A DNA stretch of 64,000 nucleotides, taken from NCBI RefSeq assembly GCF_010183535.1, contig NC_071333.1, forward strand, positions 12,150,587-12,214,586. The letters run 5' to 3'. The notes beneath the pieces were generated by a model. It did not search any database. It had not been told where the DNA came from and worked only from the letters and a program-made list of their open reading frames with translations. Positions 1 to 12,842 of this stretch are shown here, piece by piece (the first letter of the stretch is position 1; each line of letters begins with the position of its first letter). Source of the DNA: Caenorhabditis remanei. Its lineage: Eukaryota; Nematoda; Chromadorea; Rhabditida; Rhabditidae. The translations under genes were made by a program, and so were the position numbers.

Positions 1-19
1 TTAATTGAAATGAACCCTG

Positions 20-33
20 GTATTCATTGGAAA
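20..33 (+). promoter_or_regulatory. Possible degenerate X-box (DAF-19/RFX site)
   Basis: The 14-mer GTATTCATTGGAAA has the half-site layout of the RFX consensus RTYNYYATRRNRAC but three mismatches. It lies about 90 bp upstream of the proposed ift-81 ATG, which is where X-boxes of worm ciliary genes usually sit. Position supports it; the sequence match alone does not. Confidence 0.25.
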
Positions 34-110
34 AAAATTGGATGTGATGATTTATTAATTTTCAGTTTACGGATTCAAACTTTTTTGGATAATAATTACT
101 TAAATTGATT

Positions 111-3100
111 ATGACAGCTGAATTTCTCGAATTTATTTCTATCAATAACTTTGATCAGAGAACAGAAATGAGTTTGTAGTCTATGCAAATAGAAATATTT
201 CTATGCATCAAACGTTGAAAAATAGTTTGAATTCTGAGAAATGAATTTGTTCAACTTGAATGAAGCCACACACTCCCATATTATAAAACTGAACTTTGCA
301 TTCTTAAAATTTAGTTTTCTTTGGAACTCACACATTTCAAAGTAATCGTTTTTACGAGAACATAATAATTTCAGCTGGATTTTCGACTCGGAACGTGTTG
401 ATATAAAAAGAGAGGCAGCCGAGGAGACTGCAATTCGGATTCTCAACTCGCTAAGAATTCTTCGCTATCGTCCGCCGCAAGACCAAGAAGAACAGTAGGG
501 ACAAAGCGAGGGCACTTATTTAATGGAAGTTAATTTGACATAATATTACAGAGAAGAATGGAGAGCAGGGATTGTTGAAGGACGGAAGACAAGTGTATAT
601 CCGTTGCTCGTTTTTCTATTTGAGAATTCGGATGGTTTGAAAGAGCGAGCATATTTGGCAAAATATTTGATGAAGGTAATGAATTGCTATGTCAAAACCA
701 ATACGCTCTACCACAGTTTTTTCCTCCATTCTGGAGAGAAAAAGCGGTCGTCATTATTTTTGAAAAATGATACATAAAGAACAAGCGTCCGTTCTGCTTG
801 AATTGCTGATCTCAGGAAAATGTAAAGCGCTTTATGTGGCTTGGTTTCTTTTTGACATACATGAGAAATGAGAAGAAACATTTTGGAAATTAGGTTCTTG
901 CACCTGTCAGAAAGTGCATTTGAGACTAGGATAATGTTCGATTTACAGACCGATGTCCCGGGAGAATTCTACGATTATGACATTGAAGAGCTTCAGAATG
1001 AGATTGGAGATCTAATGACAGAGTTCAAGGTGAATCAGACAGGGAAGGGATTTCAGATTATTCCCTAAGTAACGGCAAAAGGAAAACAAAAGTGGCGTGC
1101 TGAAAGATAGCATAATAATATTATTGTTGACAGGAAATTCATGCGGATGTCAAATCAGTTATGTCAGATGTACTATTGTTAAATGACATTAAAGAGGATT
1201 TGAAGTCAATGGAGAAGGAAAAAATGATTTTGGTTCGGAAAATTGAGAAGACCGAAAAGAAGGTTCAAAATATACCGTATTTCGACAAGTGAGTGAGACT
1301 ATCCTTTTGATTTTATAGACAGATTATGTCATGAAACCAGAATATGAAAAAATTCTGGTGTTGTTTTGCAGACAGATGCAACTCGCATCACAATTACGTG
1401 GAGAGAAATCTCGGTATGCGGAGATGGCGCATCAAAAGCAGCTTGAAAGACAAAAGGTTGGTCCGTTTATAAATCGGAATAAAGAAAAGAAAAGGAAATA
1501 AATCAGACAGCTTTTTTTTTCTATTTCTTCTCTTTTTTCTCTGAAAAAAATGAGAGAAAAAGTACAGGAATAGCGAGTGCAATCCTTTTGTTCTTGAGTG
1601 CCGTTTCCTTTTTCTTCTCCGAGTTCTGCACGCATCAAAAATCAGAAAATCCCCCATTTAGGTGCTGAACATTGAATCGAGAATCAATCGCATGAAAATC
1701 AATTTGAATGAGGCTCAAGCAGTTGCCGACACGTTGGATGAACAAGCACTAATGGAAAAATTAGAGGTTACTGGTTTTCTTCTTTTTTCTTTTCTTTTCT
1801 AATGAGGAAGTCTTAGGATGAAGTTGCGACGAACACTTATTTGGTGAACGGGAAGTTGTTTCAAGAAATAGAGACAAAAGAGAATAAACTGAGGGAACTG
1901 TCAACAATGGCAAGATCAAGTTCGGTGAAAGAAGATGATATAACGAGAATGACGGAAGAGGTGAATACAATCAACTTTCACGGAAATAGATATTTATCAA
2001 AATTTAGAAGAGCGTTAGCTATAAAATTATTAAGCCGTTTTTGTCATGTCTGAGATAAAGTTAAGAATATTTATAGTTCGTGGGCAAAAACACGTCATAT
2101 GTAGATCAGAACACAAATTAGGCATTGGGTATTAACCAGTCTGGGTTCTAAAAATGTGTTTTTGAAAACTGAGCAGACTGTACATAGGAATAATAAGGAA
2201 TCTTTCCATTGATACCGGTGGGCATCATCTGACATTGGAATGTGTGAGCACTTAGAGGAAACGCTCTTTGTTGTCGAACTTGAAAACGATTTCAAGTCGT
2301 GGGTGGGAACAAATAAAAATAGGAGAAACAATGGCTTCAGACGTCAGACAGACGTCAACGAAATTTCCTAATTTTCAAATGCCCAAATAAGTTAATTGTT
2401 GACTCAAGCCCTTTCTGGCTAACCAAAAGACCAAATCCTATTTTTCAAGTTCCTACTTTCAGATTGAGGAAATGACAAAACGAATTCGAAAACTTGAAGA
2501 CGAGAGAGATCACAAAGAGGTTGACATTGACGAGAACATGAGGTCAGTAATTTGCTCTTTTGGCTTTTATGTTGTTTTTGTGTCGGCTCGCAAATGCTAA
2601 ATGAGGAAAAAACCAGAGAAGCCAAGGGTGATGTTCATCATGCGTCGTCGTTTCAGATGTGCATAAATTTGCGTCAATTGCGGTTGCTAATGAACAAGAC
2701 AAAAAAAAGAGGAAGAAGAAAATCATGGGATGGAATGGGGGAAATGGTGATGACGATGCTCAGAAGCACAATATGCGCGCTTTTCCTTCACTTTTTTCTG
2801 ATTGAATGTCGCATTGTCAAGTGCTCCTTGAATTCAGGAGGAGAAGAAGAATGAGACGACGGAAAAATTCAGACAGAGCCGAAACAATGTAGGGAAAAGG
2901 GGGAGGAATTGACAAGACCAGAAATCACAGACATTTGAAAAACTCACTTCCGCAATTTTTAACCGTTTTTATAAATATAGATATAAAACTAAAAATTCCG
3001 AACACAATCACAAACTCACTTCAATAACATACATTTTTGTGGCAAACGAAAAAATACTAACCTTTCTTCGTAAAAACATACGACGTGTTTTCAGTGTGTT

Positions 3101-5139
3101 TCGTCATCAAGTTACTCTTCTCGAACGCAAAAAAGAGACGGCGGTGCAGAAGTTGCAGGAGTTGAGGTGAGTGAGTGGTTTGGAGGGTCCTCTTCTCGAA
3201 AGTCCTTTTTATTCCACTGGGAATAGGAAATTGAAATTGAAAAAAACCGTTAGAGGCGGCGTGGTTTTAACGTTTGATTGTGCCCATTTCTCAATTTCCG
3301 AAATGGACTACACATGACGAGAGTCACGTCTTGAAAAATGGACAAAAGAACTTCAATGAATTAAGGAAATTGAAAGCTACAGTAAGACAGAAACGTGATT
3401 TTTAGACAAGAACTTGCGAAAGTCGAGAAAGATGTGGAAGAACGTAAACACAATTTGAAGGACAAAGTGGGCGGAGAAGTGGTGTCAAATGTGCAAGTAA
3501 GTAGAGAAGTTTTTATTTTTAATGTACCATTCCGCAGTATCGAAAACATTTGGAGCAGTACCGGGTCAAAAGTGAGGATCAGAGGAAGAAAAGAAAGGAA
3601 ATGGAAATGATGCATACCGAGAAAGGAGTGCTTAGCAGAACGGTGGATATTCTTTCAAGAAGATATAAACAATTGGAGAGTCATATTGTGAGTAGAGCAG
3701 TTCTAAGAGTTAAACATATACCACTGTATGGAAATTTGGCATTACTTCAATATGAGTAAAATCTTGAATCTAGAGCAATACTCATGATTTGGTTTGAGTG
3801 TAGATTTAAAACAGTGAAACAAAAAACGTGCGACAATGTAAGAGCATAAAACAAGAAAATAGACAAATTGCTCTCAAATATCAAGAAAGTCAGAATTGAT
3901 ACAAACAACTTTTCTAGAGAACAAACTACATCCACTTGAGCAAATGTCAAAAAACAAAAAGTCAAAAATTTGTTCGAAAAGTTCAACTAATTTTCAGGAA
4001 AGCATTGGCGGTGAAATAGTAGAAGTTTTGAATGTTCCAACGAAATACGATCGTCCAAAAACTGCAGCTCCGCAAACAAATAATAGCGAGGTGAGATAAA
4101 AGTTTTGGATTTCGACTTTTGCAAAACGAAGAGGCGAAAATTTGAGAGGCTTCGAACTGACTGTTCAAATGTTTAAAACCCGAGTTCAATTTAACAATCC
4201 ATTGGGGGATTATGTCAATGTTTTATGAAGAATTGGTAGGACTTGAAGGTTTTGAGTATGACAGAAAGCAAGTAAAGAAAGTGAAAAATTGTGATGTTCT
4301 TTGATCGGAACTTCTCTTTTTCACTTAGTTTTTTAAAAAGAAATATATTCTTTCGAGTACTACATGATTAAAAGAATTATAATAATTTGGAGAAGATATA
4401 CATTCATTCAGGACATCAAATCGGATATGAAACAAATGATGAATTCATTGGATGAGAGAAAAGATAGGATAACGGATCAGCGGGCAAGACGAGAAGAAAT
4501 GAGACTCATGCTGAGTGTAGGTGACAACTTAATTGACACTTTTGACTGATCATTTCAGCAAAAAATGGATGCAATTAATATAATGAAGAGGCAAAGAGAA
4601 GAGCAAGTGGCAGAAATGGAAAGAAATAACAGATTGCTTGTTGAGGTAACCTGATATCATAGAATATACTGATATATGTATCTTTGATCTATTGCAGAGT
4701 GTCAGAGATCTCGAGAATACAATTGAAGAATGCGGAGAAAAGATTCCTGAATTGAAAAATGAATTAGCAATATTACTGGATGATAAGAATAGTTTAGAAG
4801 GAGCCAGTGGAGACAATTTGGAGGTAAATCAGAATTGTCACATTATGATGAATTCGGAATACAATAATACGTGATTGCTGTTAGTTAACAACTACCATGA
4901 CATTATTTTTCTATTTCTGCACACAATTTTGTCTCCATTTTTTCACCCTGCTTCCTTATTAATTTTTCCAGGAAAAAGTCACATTAGCAGCTGAAAAAGA
5001 ACAAGAACTAGATGCACAAATTGAGGAAATGGGAGACATGGATGAGATGCGTTTGCAAGGAGAATTATGGAAAGACATACTCACTATCTTTGAAGTCAAA
5101 ATGGAAATTTTCAAGGAGAGATCGATGTCCCGTCATTAA
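111..5139 (+). CDS. ift-81: Intraflagellar transport protein IFT-81
   Basis: IFT81 is a core IFT-B subunit; with IFT74 it binds tubulin cargo and works in ciliary assembly, in worms in sensory neurons. Exons: 111-175, 375-494, 552-675, 949-1029, 1134-1288, 1372-1456, 1662-1766, 1817-1960, 2463-2542, 3095-3166, 3406-3496, 3538-3687, 3998-4090, 4412-4516, 4559-4645, 4698-4823, 4972-5139; all phases agree and give about 616 aa (human about 676). The N-terminal part has the IFT81 CH-domain run (IVEGRKTSVYPLL, then KERAYLAKYLMK, then TDVPGEF); everything after about residue 130 is Lys/Glu-rich coiled coil. The first exon (ATG 111) fits in phase but its protein match is weak and its donor (GTAGTC) is poor, so the true N-terminus may lie left of the window. 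A poly(A) signal AATAAA lies at about 5240. The 3' end converges on sto-2. Confidence 0.88.
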
Positions 5140-5573
5140 TTTTAATAGAAAACAAAATGTGAAAACTACATTAACTAAACATACAAGAACTTTTTTGAAA
5201 ACTAATATTATATTCTAATTTTTCTCATCGCTCATCGATAATAAATGTATTTATTTTGAAAAAGAAAATAAAATATTTGAAAGAAAAGTATGATGGTTAG
5301 AAAACATAAGAAAAATAAGAAGAATAAAAAAATAAGCATTTTGATATTTATGCAAAGTCATTCAAAATTTCAGTCTTCTGGGAATTGGATGAAGGACAAT
5401 AACTAAAATTTGATTATCATTTTGATAACATTATTCTAATTGCAAAAATATTATGTCACAATGAAGTCAGTGAATGAGAAAAGAGATTGTAGAAAAAGTA
5501 GAAAGAAATTTGGGGAGGGCAAGCTAGAAGAATATCATTCTGCACTCGTAATCATAGCATCATCGATATATAA

Positions 5574-8548
5574 TCAGTTGAGTAGATGCCTAACTAATTC
5601 CATCGGAAGTGGAAAGATGATTGTCGAATTTTTCTCCGCACTGAAAAAAAAGCAAATATACGAATAATCATGTAAGTATATATCTGTTCACGTTGACAAA
5701 CACGTGATAGATACATCATATCCGAATTGGAAATGTTGTCATAGACTTACGCGACACTATTCAATGTTTGCAGATAACGAAGTTGGAGAGCAGCCGGGGA
5801 CTGAGCAATGACTGTAGCAGCTTCACGCAATGATCGTGATGCTTTTTCTTCTCCTTCGGCAGCAATAACCTAAAAATTATAACATTAGTGCAGATTGATT
5901 TAGCTTCAAATTAATACCTTGGCTCTGGCTTCTCGGGTAGCCTCAGCTTCAGCTGCCATGGCTCGTTGTAGTTGAATTGGAAGTCGGACGTCCTTACTTA
6001 AAATTCAAATGTGTGAATAAAGTTTTGTACTTTAAAGTTTGAAGTTCTTGAACGATTTATTTGTTAAAAACTTACATTTCAACTCGTTCTACTTTGATTC
6101 CCCAGCTTTCAGTAGCTTCGTCGAGAATAGTCTGAAATTAGAAAAAAACACGTTTCACATTTTATCAAAATGATACAAACCTGCATAGAAGTAGCAAGTG
6201 TTTCACGATCGGAAAGAATTTCAGAAAGACTTCTGGTACCCAACATATTACGAAGAGTGGTTTGAGCTAACAATCTTGTGGAATGATGTGCGTTTTCGAC
6301 ATTGGCAACACTGACGGTTGCATTACAAATTCTATAATAAATAACGGCGTCTACTGAAGTTGTCACTGAATCTTTCGTAAGAATTTCTTGCGGTGGCACA
6401 CTGAATGACACAGTTCTTAAATCCACTTTTGTATAAGATTCTATGCAGGGTAGCACAAAGAATATTCCTGAAACACATAAGTCGGTTTTATCGATTTTTT
6501 TAGTGATATTTACCTGGCCCTTTTGCTCCACCACCAATGAGTCTACCGAGTCTGAAGATAACAGCTCTCTCGTATTCTTGAACCACTTTCATACAGAAAT
6601 ATATTGATACAGGAAACGTTGAAATGACTATAATCCATGATAAGCCCATCAAAAACCATCCACAAAATCCCAAGCCAGTGTCATAATGTTCAGCTGAAAA
6701 ATTTAAATTTTGATCCCTTTAAGTATTTTAAAGTAAATCAAACTGCTCTTTAAACGGCTGTCCAAAACCCGATAGGAAGTTGGACAGCCGTATTTACAAA
6801 AGTTAGCTGCTAGAATTAATGATTGCTGAGCAACAATTAACGAATGGATAGAGGATGTAACACTCACGATTCATGTGTTTTGGATAATAGCTGAGCTTGA
6901 GCTGTGCTAAAGACTGTCGACGTGCCTCACGTTCCTCTTTGGCAAAGATTAGCGGATTGAGAGTGAATCTGTAATGATTTTTGATGGAAAATGACAAACG
7001 ATGGGTATAGATATAAATGATAACCGGTCGCTAAACAGAAAACATAAAAATTGAATGGCTCGAAGTACAAATGTTTTGCATAGCGTAGAATATTGTGTTA
7101 TCAATTTTTGCAGATTCAGCTGCTCTTGGTTTGCATATCTAGTTTTTTGTCTAAAACCTTATCTCATTTTTTAATTCATAAAAGTTTCCAATAATCTTTT
7201 GCCTCTTCTAAATTCCAAAATGTTGAGCGCACATCCCTTTATTTGACCCTGTCCCCTTCCACTTATAATAGCCTCGATTAACTTTGTAATCTGTGAGAAT
7301 TCCCTTGAGACGTTCTCATACAAGATTAGTAACTGAGTAACGCTTTCTCAAGTTTCATAAGTCACAATATCCCATGAAACAGATCTAATTGAAATGTGTT
7401 TCAATCCCGCAGTAACCTAATATGCTTATTCCTTCTGCAGCCAACCCAGTTCCGTTTTTAGTAATAGCACCCGTTGAACGAGAAAAAAGAACCTGGAGGA
7501 ACCTGCCCGTGCCGTCCGTCAAAATCGTCATTGGTCACCCTATAATTATCTTAAGAAACTCTATTTCCCAAAACAAGACATCTTGCTTTCACGTTTTTTA
7601 GTACTTTTCCAAACGGACGAATAAGCACAACGGTTTATGGAAAATGTCCCTAATTCTTGTAGCAAAGAAGTGCTTTGATGAATGAGTTCGGATTACTCAA
7701 AGTGTAATCTTCCGTGTACGCGTATGTATGTGTATGTGGCTCAACGGCGCCCATTGCATGTTTCTGTCACTATTTTTATTTGAAAAGGAGTGAAAGTAAT
7801 AGCGGAAGTCGGTCAGAGTTCATTCGGGTCTCCCCATGGCATAGGTGTGAATAAGAAGGAGATATAAATTGAGGAAAAGAAAATGAATAGCGGGAAGTGA
7901 GACCGGATTTTGGAGAAAGAATTAAGAGTTCCCACCCAACAAAGTACTTACCTGCGACCCATTCGTCCACGAGGTTGTCCGGTGGGCACCGGAATCTGAA
8001 TGTTCCCTTCATCGTCCGATTCCATTAGTCTCTCACTCTCGTTTGATGAAGAATCACCCGAATCACCGCCGTCTGTAACAAAAAAAGACATTTGATGCAA
8101 TTGGAGAAACTTGACTAATTGACACTGGCTAGAAAAGTCTATCTGTCCAGCTATCCAGTCTGGTAATTGAGCTCCAAGACTCGCCAGAGGCGGAGCATTC
8201 ATTTTTAGAGAAACATGAGAAGTGACTAGAGCGGATTATCCAATTAGGACGAATGCCAATTGGTTTGCGGTTACAGATCAGTTTACAATAGCCTCATAAT
8301 TTTGTTGAGAGAAGAGTTCTTGGACGTTTCGAAAAAGGAGAAAGAGTGTGGAATGACCCGTGTACATTTTTCAAAACCAGGGCAGCTGGACTTATGAAAC
8401 TAATCCAGTGGGGCTTGTCATGGTCTTGAAAAAACCTTTCCATCTTTCTACGACAACGACGCCCTTCTGACTTCAAAGGTCTTTCTTCTTCTCTTTTTGA
8501 TTTTTCTAACTTACGCGGTGATCCTTGACGCACTTCCAGAAACTCCAT
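5574..8548 (-). CDS. sto-2: Stomatin-family membrane protein STO-2
   Basis: Stomatins are monotopic inner-leaflet proteins that oligomerise and modulate ion channels, in worms notably DEG/ENaC channels. Exons on the minus strand: 8515-8548, 7952-8072, 6868-6968, 6514-6693, 6181-6467, 6076-6131, 5918-5996, 5751-5869, 5574-5640; total 347 aa. A hydrophobic hairpin lies at about residues 97-118, containing the conserved Pro (P113). The SPFH domain follows, with the family runs [32 protein letters not shown] and [16 protein letters not shown]. The C-terminus ends in the stomatin run [11 protein letters not shown]. Intron phases are consistent throughout; the exon joined at 6076/5996 uses a TTTAAG acceptor. 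The start at 8548 is one of several alternative first exons. I remember sto-2 next to ift-81 in C. elegans cosmid F32A6. Confidence 0.93.
6754..6791. repeat. Perfect 12-bp hairpin in a sto-2 intron
   Basis: ACGGCTGTCCAA at 6754-6765 is exactly reverse-complementary to TTGGACAGCCGT at 6780-6791, with a 14-nt loop. It lies in the intron between exons 6514-6693 and 6868-6968 of sto-2. It may be a relic of a small foldback repeat or an RNA structure; function unknown. Confidence 0.6.
8073..8202 (-). CDS. sto-2: Possible read-through N-terminus of sto-2
   Basis: An ATG at 8200-8202 opens a frame that runs without a stop into the second sto-2 exon (7952-8072), in the same frame as the spliced forms. 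It adds about 43 residues ([16 protein letters not shown]...). Using it would mean that the acceptor TTGTTACAG at 8073 is not used. It could be a genuine alternative start or an open intron end. Confidence 0.35.
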
Positions 8549-10452
8549 CTAAAATGAGGGCAGGTGTGTGTATATATGGATGAAATAAGAAGAGCAAGGG
8601 CGGAGAATAAAACCGGGATTGCAGGAAGAATTGAAACGCGAAATGGGACAATGTGTCAAGAAGAAGATAAATTTGAGAAAAAGGAAACGTCGCCTAGTAA
8701 CGTTTGTTTTTGTTTCGAACGTTTTCTTCCGGATGAAAGGAAGAAGAAAACGCATTTGAAAACAGGGCCGAATCAATTTTTGAGAAAGATTAAGAAGCAA
8801 AGTCGGGAAGGGGGAAAGAAAGACACGCGGCACACGGATCAGTGGAATTTGGGAATTTTCGTGAATTTTACTTAAGAGTTTGTTTGATGTGTTAGTTCTC
8901 CGTCGTCTTTTTCAATTTTAGGAATAACAGCGCAGGAAGTTACAAGGAAATGATGTTTGGGGGTCTGTTTTGGAATGATGAAATTTCTCTAGGAACCATG
9001 ATCTTATGCGGGCATCTTACCCAGAGTAAGTGTAAGTTTTGAATCAGATAAACCCCGAAAGTTTACTTATTGGGACCCCTTCCCATTTTCAAGTTTTTGC
9101 TGTTTCAGAAGAACTGCGATTATTGCGGACCCCTCCCTGACACATACTTTTTCAGAGTTCATTACTTTTCAGAAAACTTGAACTATTGTTGCAAACAGGC
9201 ATTCTATTTGTACTTAATCTGTCATATGCATTCGAAACATTATTTCTTTTACTAAATTAGAGTCACATACAACAATTTTCGAAATGAGAACTCCTCTATT
9301 TGTACATTTCTTTTTTGCGTGGGTCTTTATTCGCGAGTTGGAAAAAGGAAACATTTTAGGCAAGTCAAACCACTTGATGAGCTTCCTAATTGCCCTTGTT
9401 TCCAAAAACTGCATACAACAACCCTACTCAACAACCGATCTAATTGTTTCGAGAGCGAAAAGACTAAAAGAAAAAACCTGAGATGTAAGCTATTTCATGG
9501 CACTTGCCATAAAAAGTCAATTTGTGAAATATTTTCGAGCGTTGACTTTTTTTCTCACGATTCGCCGGAGATGCCATTTTATTATCCGATCTTATTCCAT
9601 GTTTTGGGACTTGTGTGTGCAGAAGACCACGTTGTTTTACATTTTCTCATTTTCAGATTCATTGTCCGGTTGGTTCGGGAGGTTCGGTTGAAAACAATTA
9701 AATTTTCATCCCCGCCAGACTGATACGAATGAAGCTCGAAAAGCAGAGCAGACACGAGCTGAAGCGTTTCGGCTCGGTGGCATGACCTATTCGTATTTCC
9801 GTTTGGTCAAATGTTTTTTCGCGCCTTTTTGCCTCTTACTACACGTCTGTCTAACCGAACAGAAAGCTAATTCCCAGAAGTACTTCGTGTTGATTTGTTG
9901 TTTTCGACGAGAACAACAATTTTTCAACGCCACAAAAGTAGATCATCCATCATCCACGGCGGGTGGCAAACGGATTTGAATTTAGCGTCAGAGGGTTAGT
10001 AGTACGAGTGAGTTGCAACTCCAGGTGAACTATCAAAACTTGATTGGAATAAGAAATACGATGCCGAAAAGAGAAAAAGATGTGAAAGCAAGCCTTGGTC
10101 TGACAATGACTACAATGAGACGTTTATAGATGGCGCCGTCGAGCTCATCTCATGTTTTATTCTGGAACTATGGCGTGAGTTGGTGTAGAGCAACGATCCT
10201 AGTGACTCTTTTTTCCAAATAAGAAAGATGAAGAAGTTGGAGAATCAGAAGACCGAATTGAATAAAGGAAAGAACTTTTATTACCCAAGGCTCTGATTTT
10301 TTCATGAGGCGGAAACCTTAGAACTTTTCAACTTAAATTGTACTTTTTTGGAAAATAAAAATGAAACGGAAACTGAGATACACAGTCAACTTCCTAATAT
10401 TCGTTTCGTTGACCTTTCACGCAAAAGGAAATAAAAAGGGGATGTATGTTAC

Positions 10453-10552
10453 CTATTTGGTCAGAAAACGAAATTCTGGTGCTTGATGTCCTCCGATTTC
10501 CGATATTTCCGGGAGCCGGTGAGGTCGACTCAATGCTCGGTTGGCTCTTCAT
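10453..10552 (-). CDS. sto-2: Alternative first coding exon of sto-2
   Basis: An ATG at 10550-10552 opens 33 codons (begins MKSQPSIESTSPAPG, Ser/Thr/Pro-rich) and ends at the donor ATAG|GTAACA in phase 1. That is the phase required by the common exon ending at 8072, giving an Asp codon at the junction. No other minus-strand gene nearby needs it. The encoded segment is a polar cytosolic extension ahead of the membrane hairpin. I infer this from phase and splice signal only. Confidence 0.6.
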
Positions 10553-12769
10553 TTTGTTCAAAGTTGAAGTGAATATTAATGCAGCTAGTAATAGTAGCAA
10601 CTAATAAACGGAATCAGGGTGTGAATGCTGATATCCGTACTATTCAATTTAGACGCAAAGAATATGTGAAAGGTCTCTCCTCTTCACGAACGCCTAGACG
10701 ATGCGTTGAGAGAGGCGGAGTCCGGTGCTCCGGAGCTCCGACACAACCATGTACAACTCCACTCAACAACGAAACGAGCCGACGCAGATGCCCTCCCTCC
10801 TCAGAAATGAAAATATGAAAATCTAACTCTCGATGTTTTATAAATTGCTCGTTTACTTGAATCCTTTTGTCTTGGTGACTTTTATGCTATTTGATGCTTT
10901 GTGAACAAAGACGTCAAAATTAGACTAGCAAAGTCTAATAAGATGGAACCGGAACAGACAAAAAGTCATTCATCAATTTCCTCCAACTGGTTTTTCTAAT
11001 TTAGGATCTCGAAGATTGATGAATTATGTCCGGCAGATGGACAATGTGATACTACCCAATTTACATAAAGTATCTCTTTGAAAAATGCATTTGGTTTCGG
11101 AAAATTGAAAGACTGTGAACTATCGGGGATATTTCTAAGAATGTGAGAATGTGATGTTACAAAGTATCCATTCAAAAAACAGTTTACAGGTGCTGGTATA
11201 TAAAGGGAGGAGCAAACATGTTATTTTGCTAATAATGATCATTTCACTATTTTCTTCTTGTGTTTCTTTTCCTATTCCAAGAACGGAGCTTTCTTCTCCA
11301 TCTAGACTCAACATCATATCATTTTGACTTATGATCACACATAAAAAGCTTCTTCCAAAATGGGAAACAAACAACACAATATAATCCCCACCTAACCAAG
11401 AAAAGTTTAGCCAACCAAAGAAAAGAAGACGACAAAAGTTGAGTGACTGAGGAGTCGCTCATCGGTTTTTCTGTTTGCAGGACTTTTCTTCATCTATGAA
11501 TAATGTTTGTCTTATAGATGGTCGCCGCCACGTTTTTCATATAAATTTTGAATGTGTTCTTTCGATATCTCACCAGTTTATAAGATGAACCAAGTTTACA
11601 AGCAATGATAAACAAATCCAAGTTTGACACGGGGAAAAAATTGAGCAGCAAATTTGAGTAGTTTTTTTGTTTCCGGGTTTTTTTCTTTTTTACTTGAGTA
11701 TTGTCTCATTTTTCAACTTTTGAGAAATCTTTTCAAGAAATGCATTCAACCGAGAACAACTGATTTTTGCACTCGAAGTGGAGGTTCCTAGCTAGTCTGT
11801 GTGCAAAGAAAAGAAACAAATCTAATTAAAAGTACAGAGCAGAAAAAAGTGAGAGGAAGTACTTGAAAGCGCTTCAAAAGTAAAGCTAAGATGTGGTAGG
11901 GCTAGAAAAAACCTTTCTCAAAACTGCCAAGATGGTGGACAAAAAACTTAATTTCCTGTTTTTCCGGTGGAAAACACAAAACCGTTGATGAAGTCACAGG
12001 ATTTTTCCAGTGTTTGACTGACTTTTGAATCAGCATTTTCAGATTTTACTCTGAAATAAGAAATAGGCGAAAAAAAGAAAATCATGCGTCGTATGTATAG
12101 GTCAAATGAAACTCGGTACCTTCTGGATAGAAAAAGTCTCTGCACTCATCGGACATCATCTCAGGCGTGTAAAAGTTGAGGTTTCAGGAAGTCAGTTCGA
12201 ATGTATGCGGGGTGTTTTGTCGAGCAATGTATAGTGGTGTTTGGGAAAGAATAGTTGCTCGTTTCAACCAAGTCACAACAGACTGGTGTGAGTTGACTGG
12301 AGACTTTTGACTGGTTATGAAAAATTGGAACAAGCAAAATAAATGAATGGTGGAAGATCTTCAGAGTAGATATGGAACACGAGGCAGAGAGTTGAACCTC
12401 CCTTTTCTTTTCTTTTCTACTTTCTTTTGATATGGATGCGGCTCTTCTTTGACCACACATCCACTTATACACCCATTTTTCAAAATAGGGCACGAGGTCA
12501 GAAGTTATGTAGCAGGAAATGGTGTGAACAAAAATTTCTTTTGAAATATAAAAATTGTATTTGTTTATCCACAAAACAACATCTCAGATGTGCTACAAAA
12601 AAAACAAATAACAAAACATCCAATAAAATGTTGAAGAATGAACCACCAGATTCAACAAGGACCAAATTTTAGAATTTCCCACTTGCTAAAAAGCCCAATG
12701 AGATATGAAATGTACTTTTTCTATGATTTACTTTAACTTTCATCAAATATGGAAAAAGGAAAAAAGAAT

Positions 12770-12842
12770 TGCCCCAAACCAGGATCGAACTGGTGACCTT
12801 TAGATCTTCAGTCTAACGCTCTCCCAACTGAGCTATTGAGGC
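12770..12842 (-). tRNA. tRNA-Phe (GAA)
   Basis: The reverse complement folds as a complete 73-nt tRNA: acceptor stem GCCTCAA/TTGGGGC with discriminator A, a D-arm with AGCTCAGTTGGGAGAGC, an anticodon loop CTGAAGA with anticodon GAA (12807-12809 on the plus strand), and a T-arm with GTTCGATC. No intron. A T-run acting as a Pol III terminator follows on the minus strand at about 12756-12766. The tRNA lies inside the long 5' region of sto-2, on the same strand. Confidence 0.96.

Noticed and set aside
9319..9723. 134-codon plus-strand frame
   Set aside because: Low-complexity, no splice signals, no conserved motif; lies in the sto-2 upstream region.
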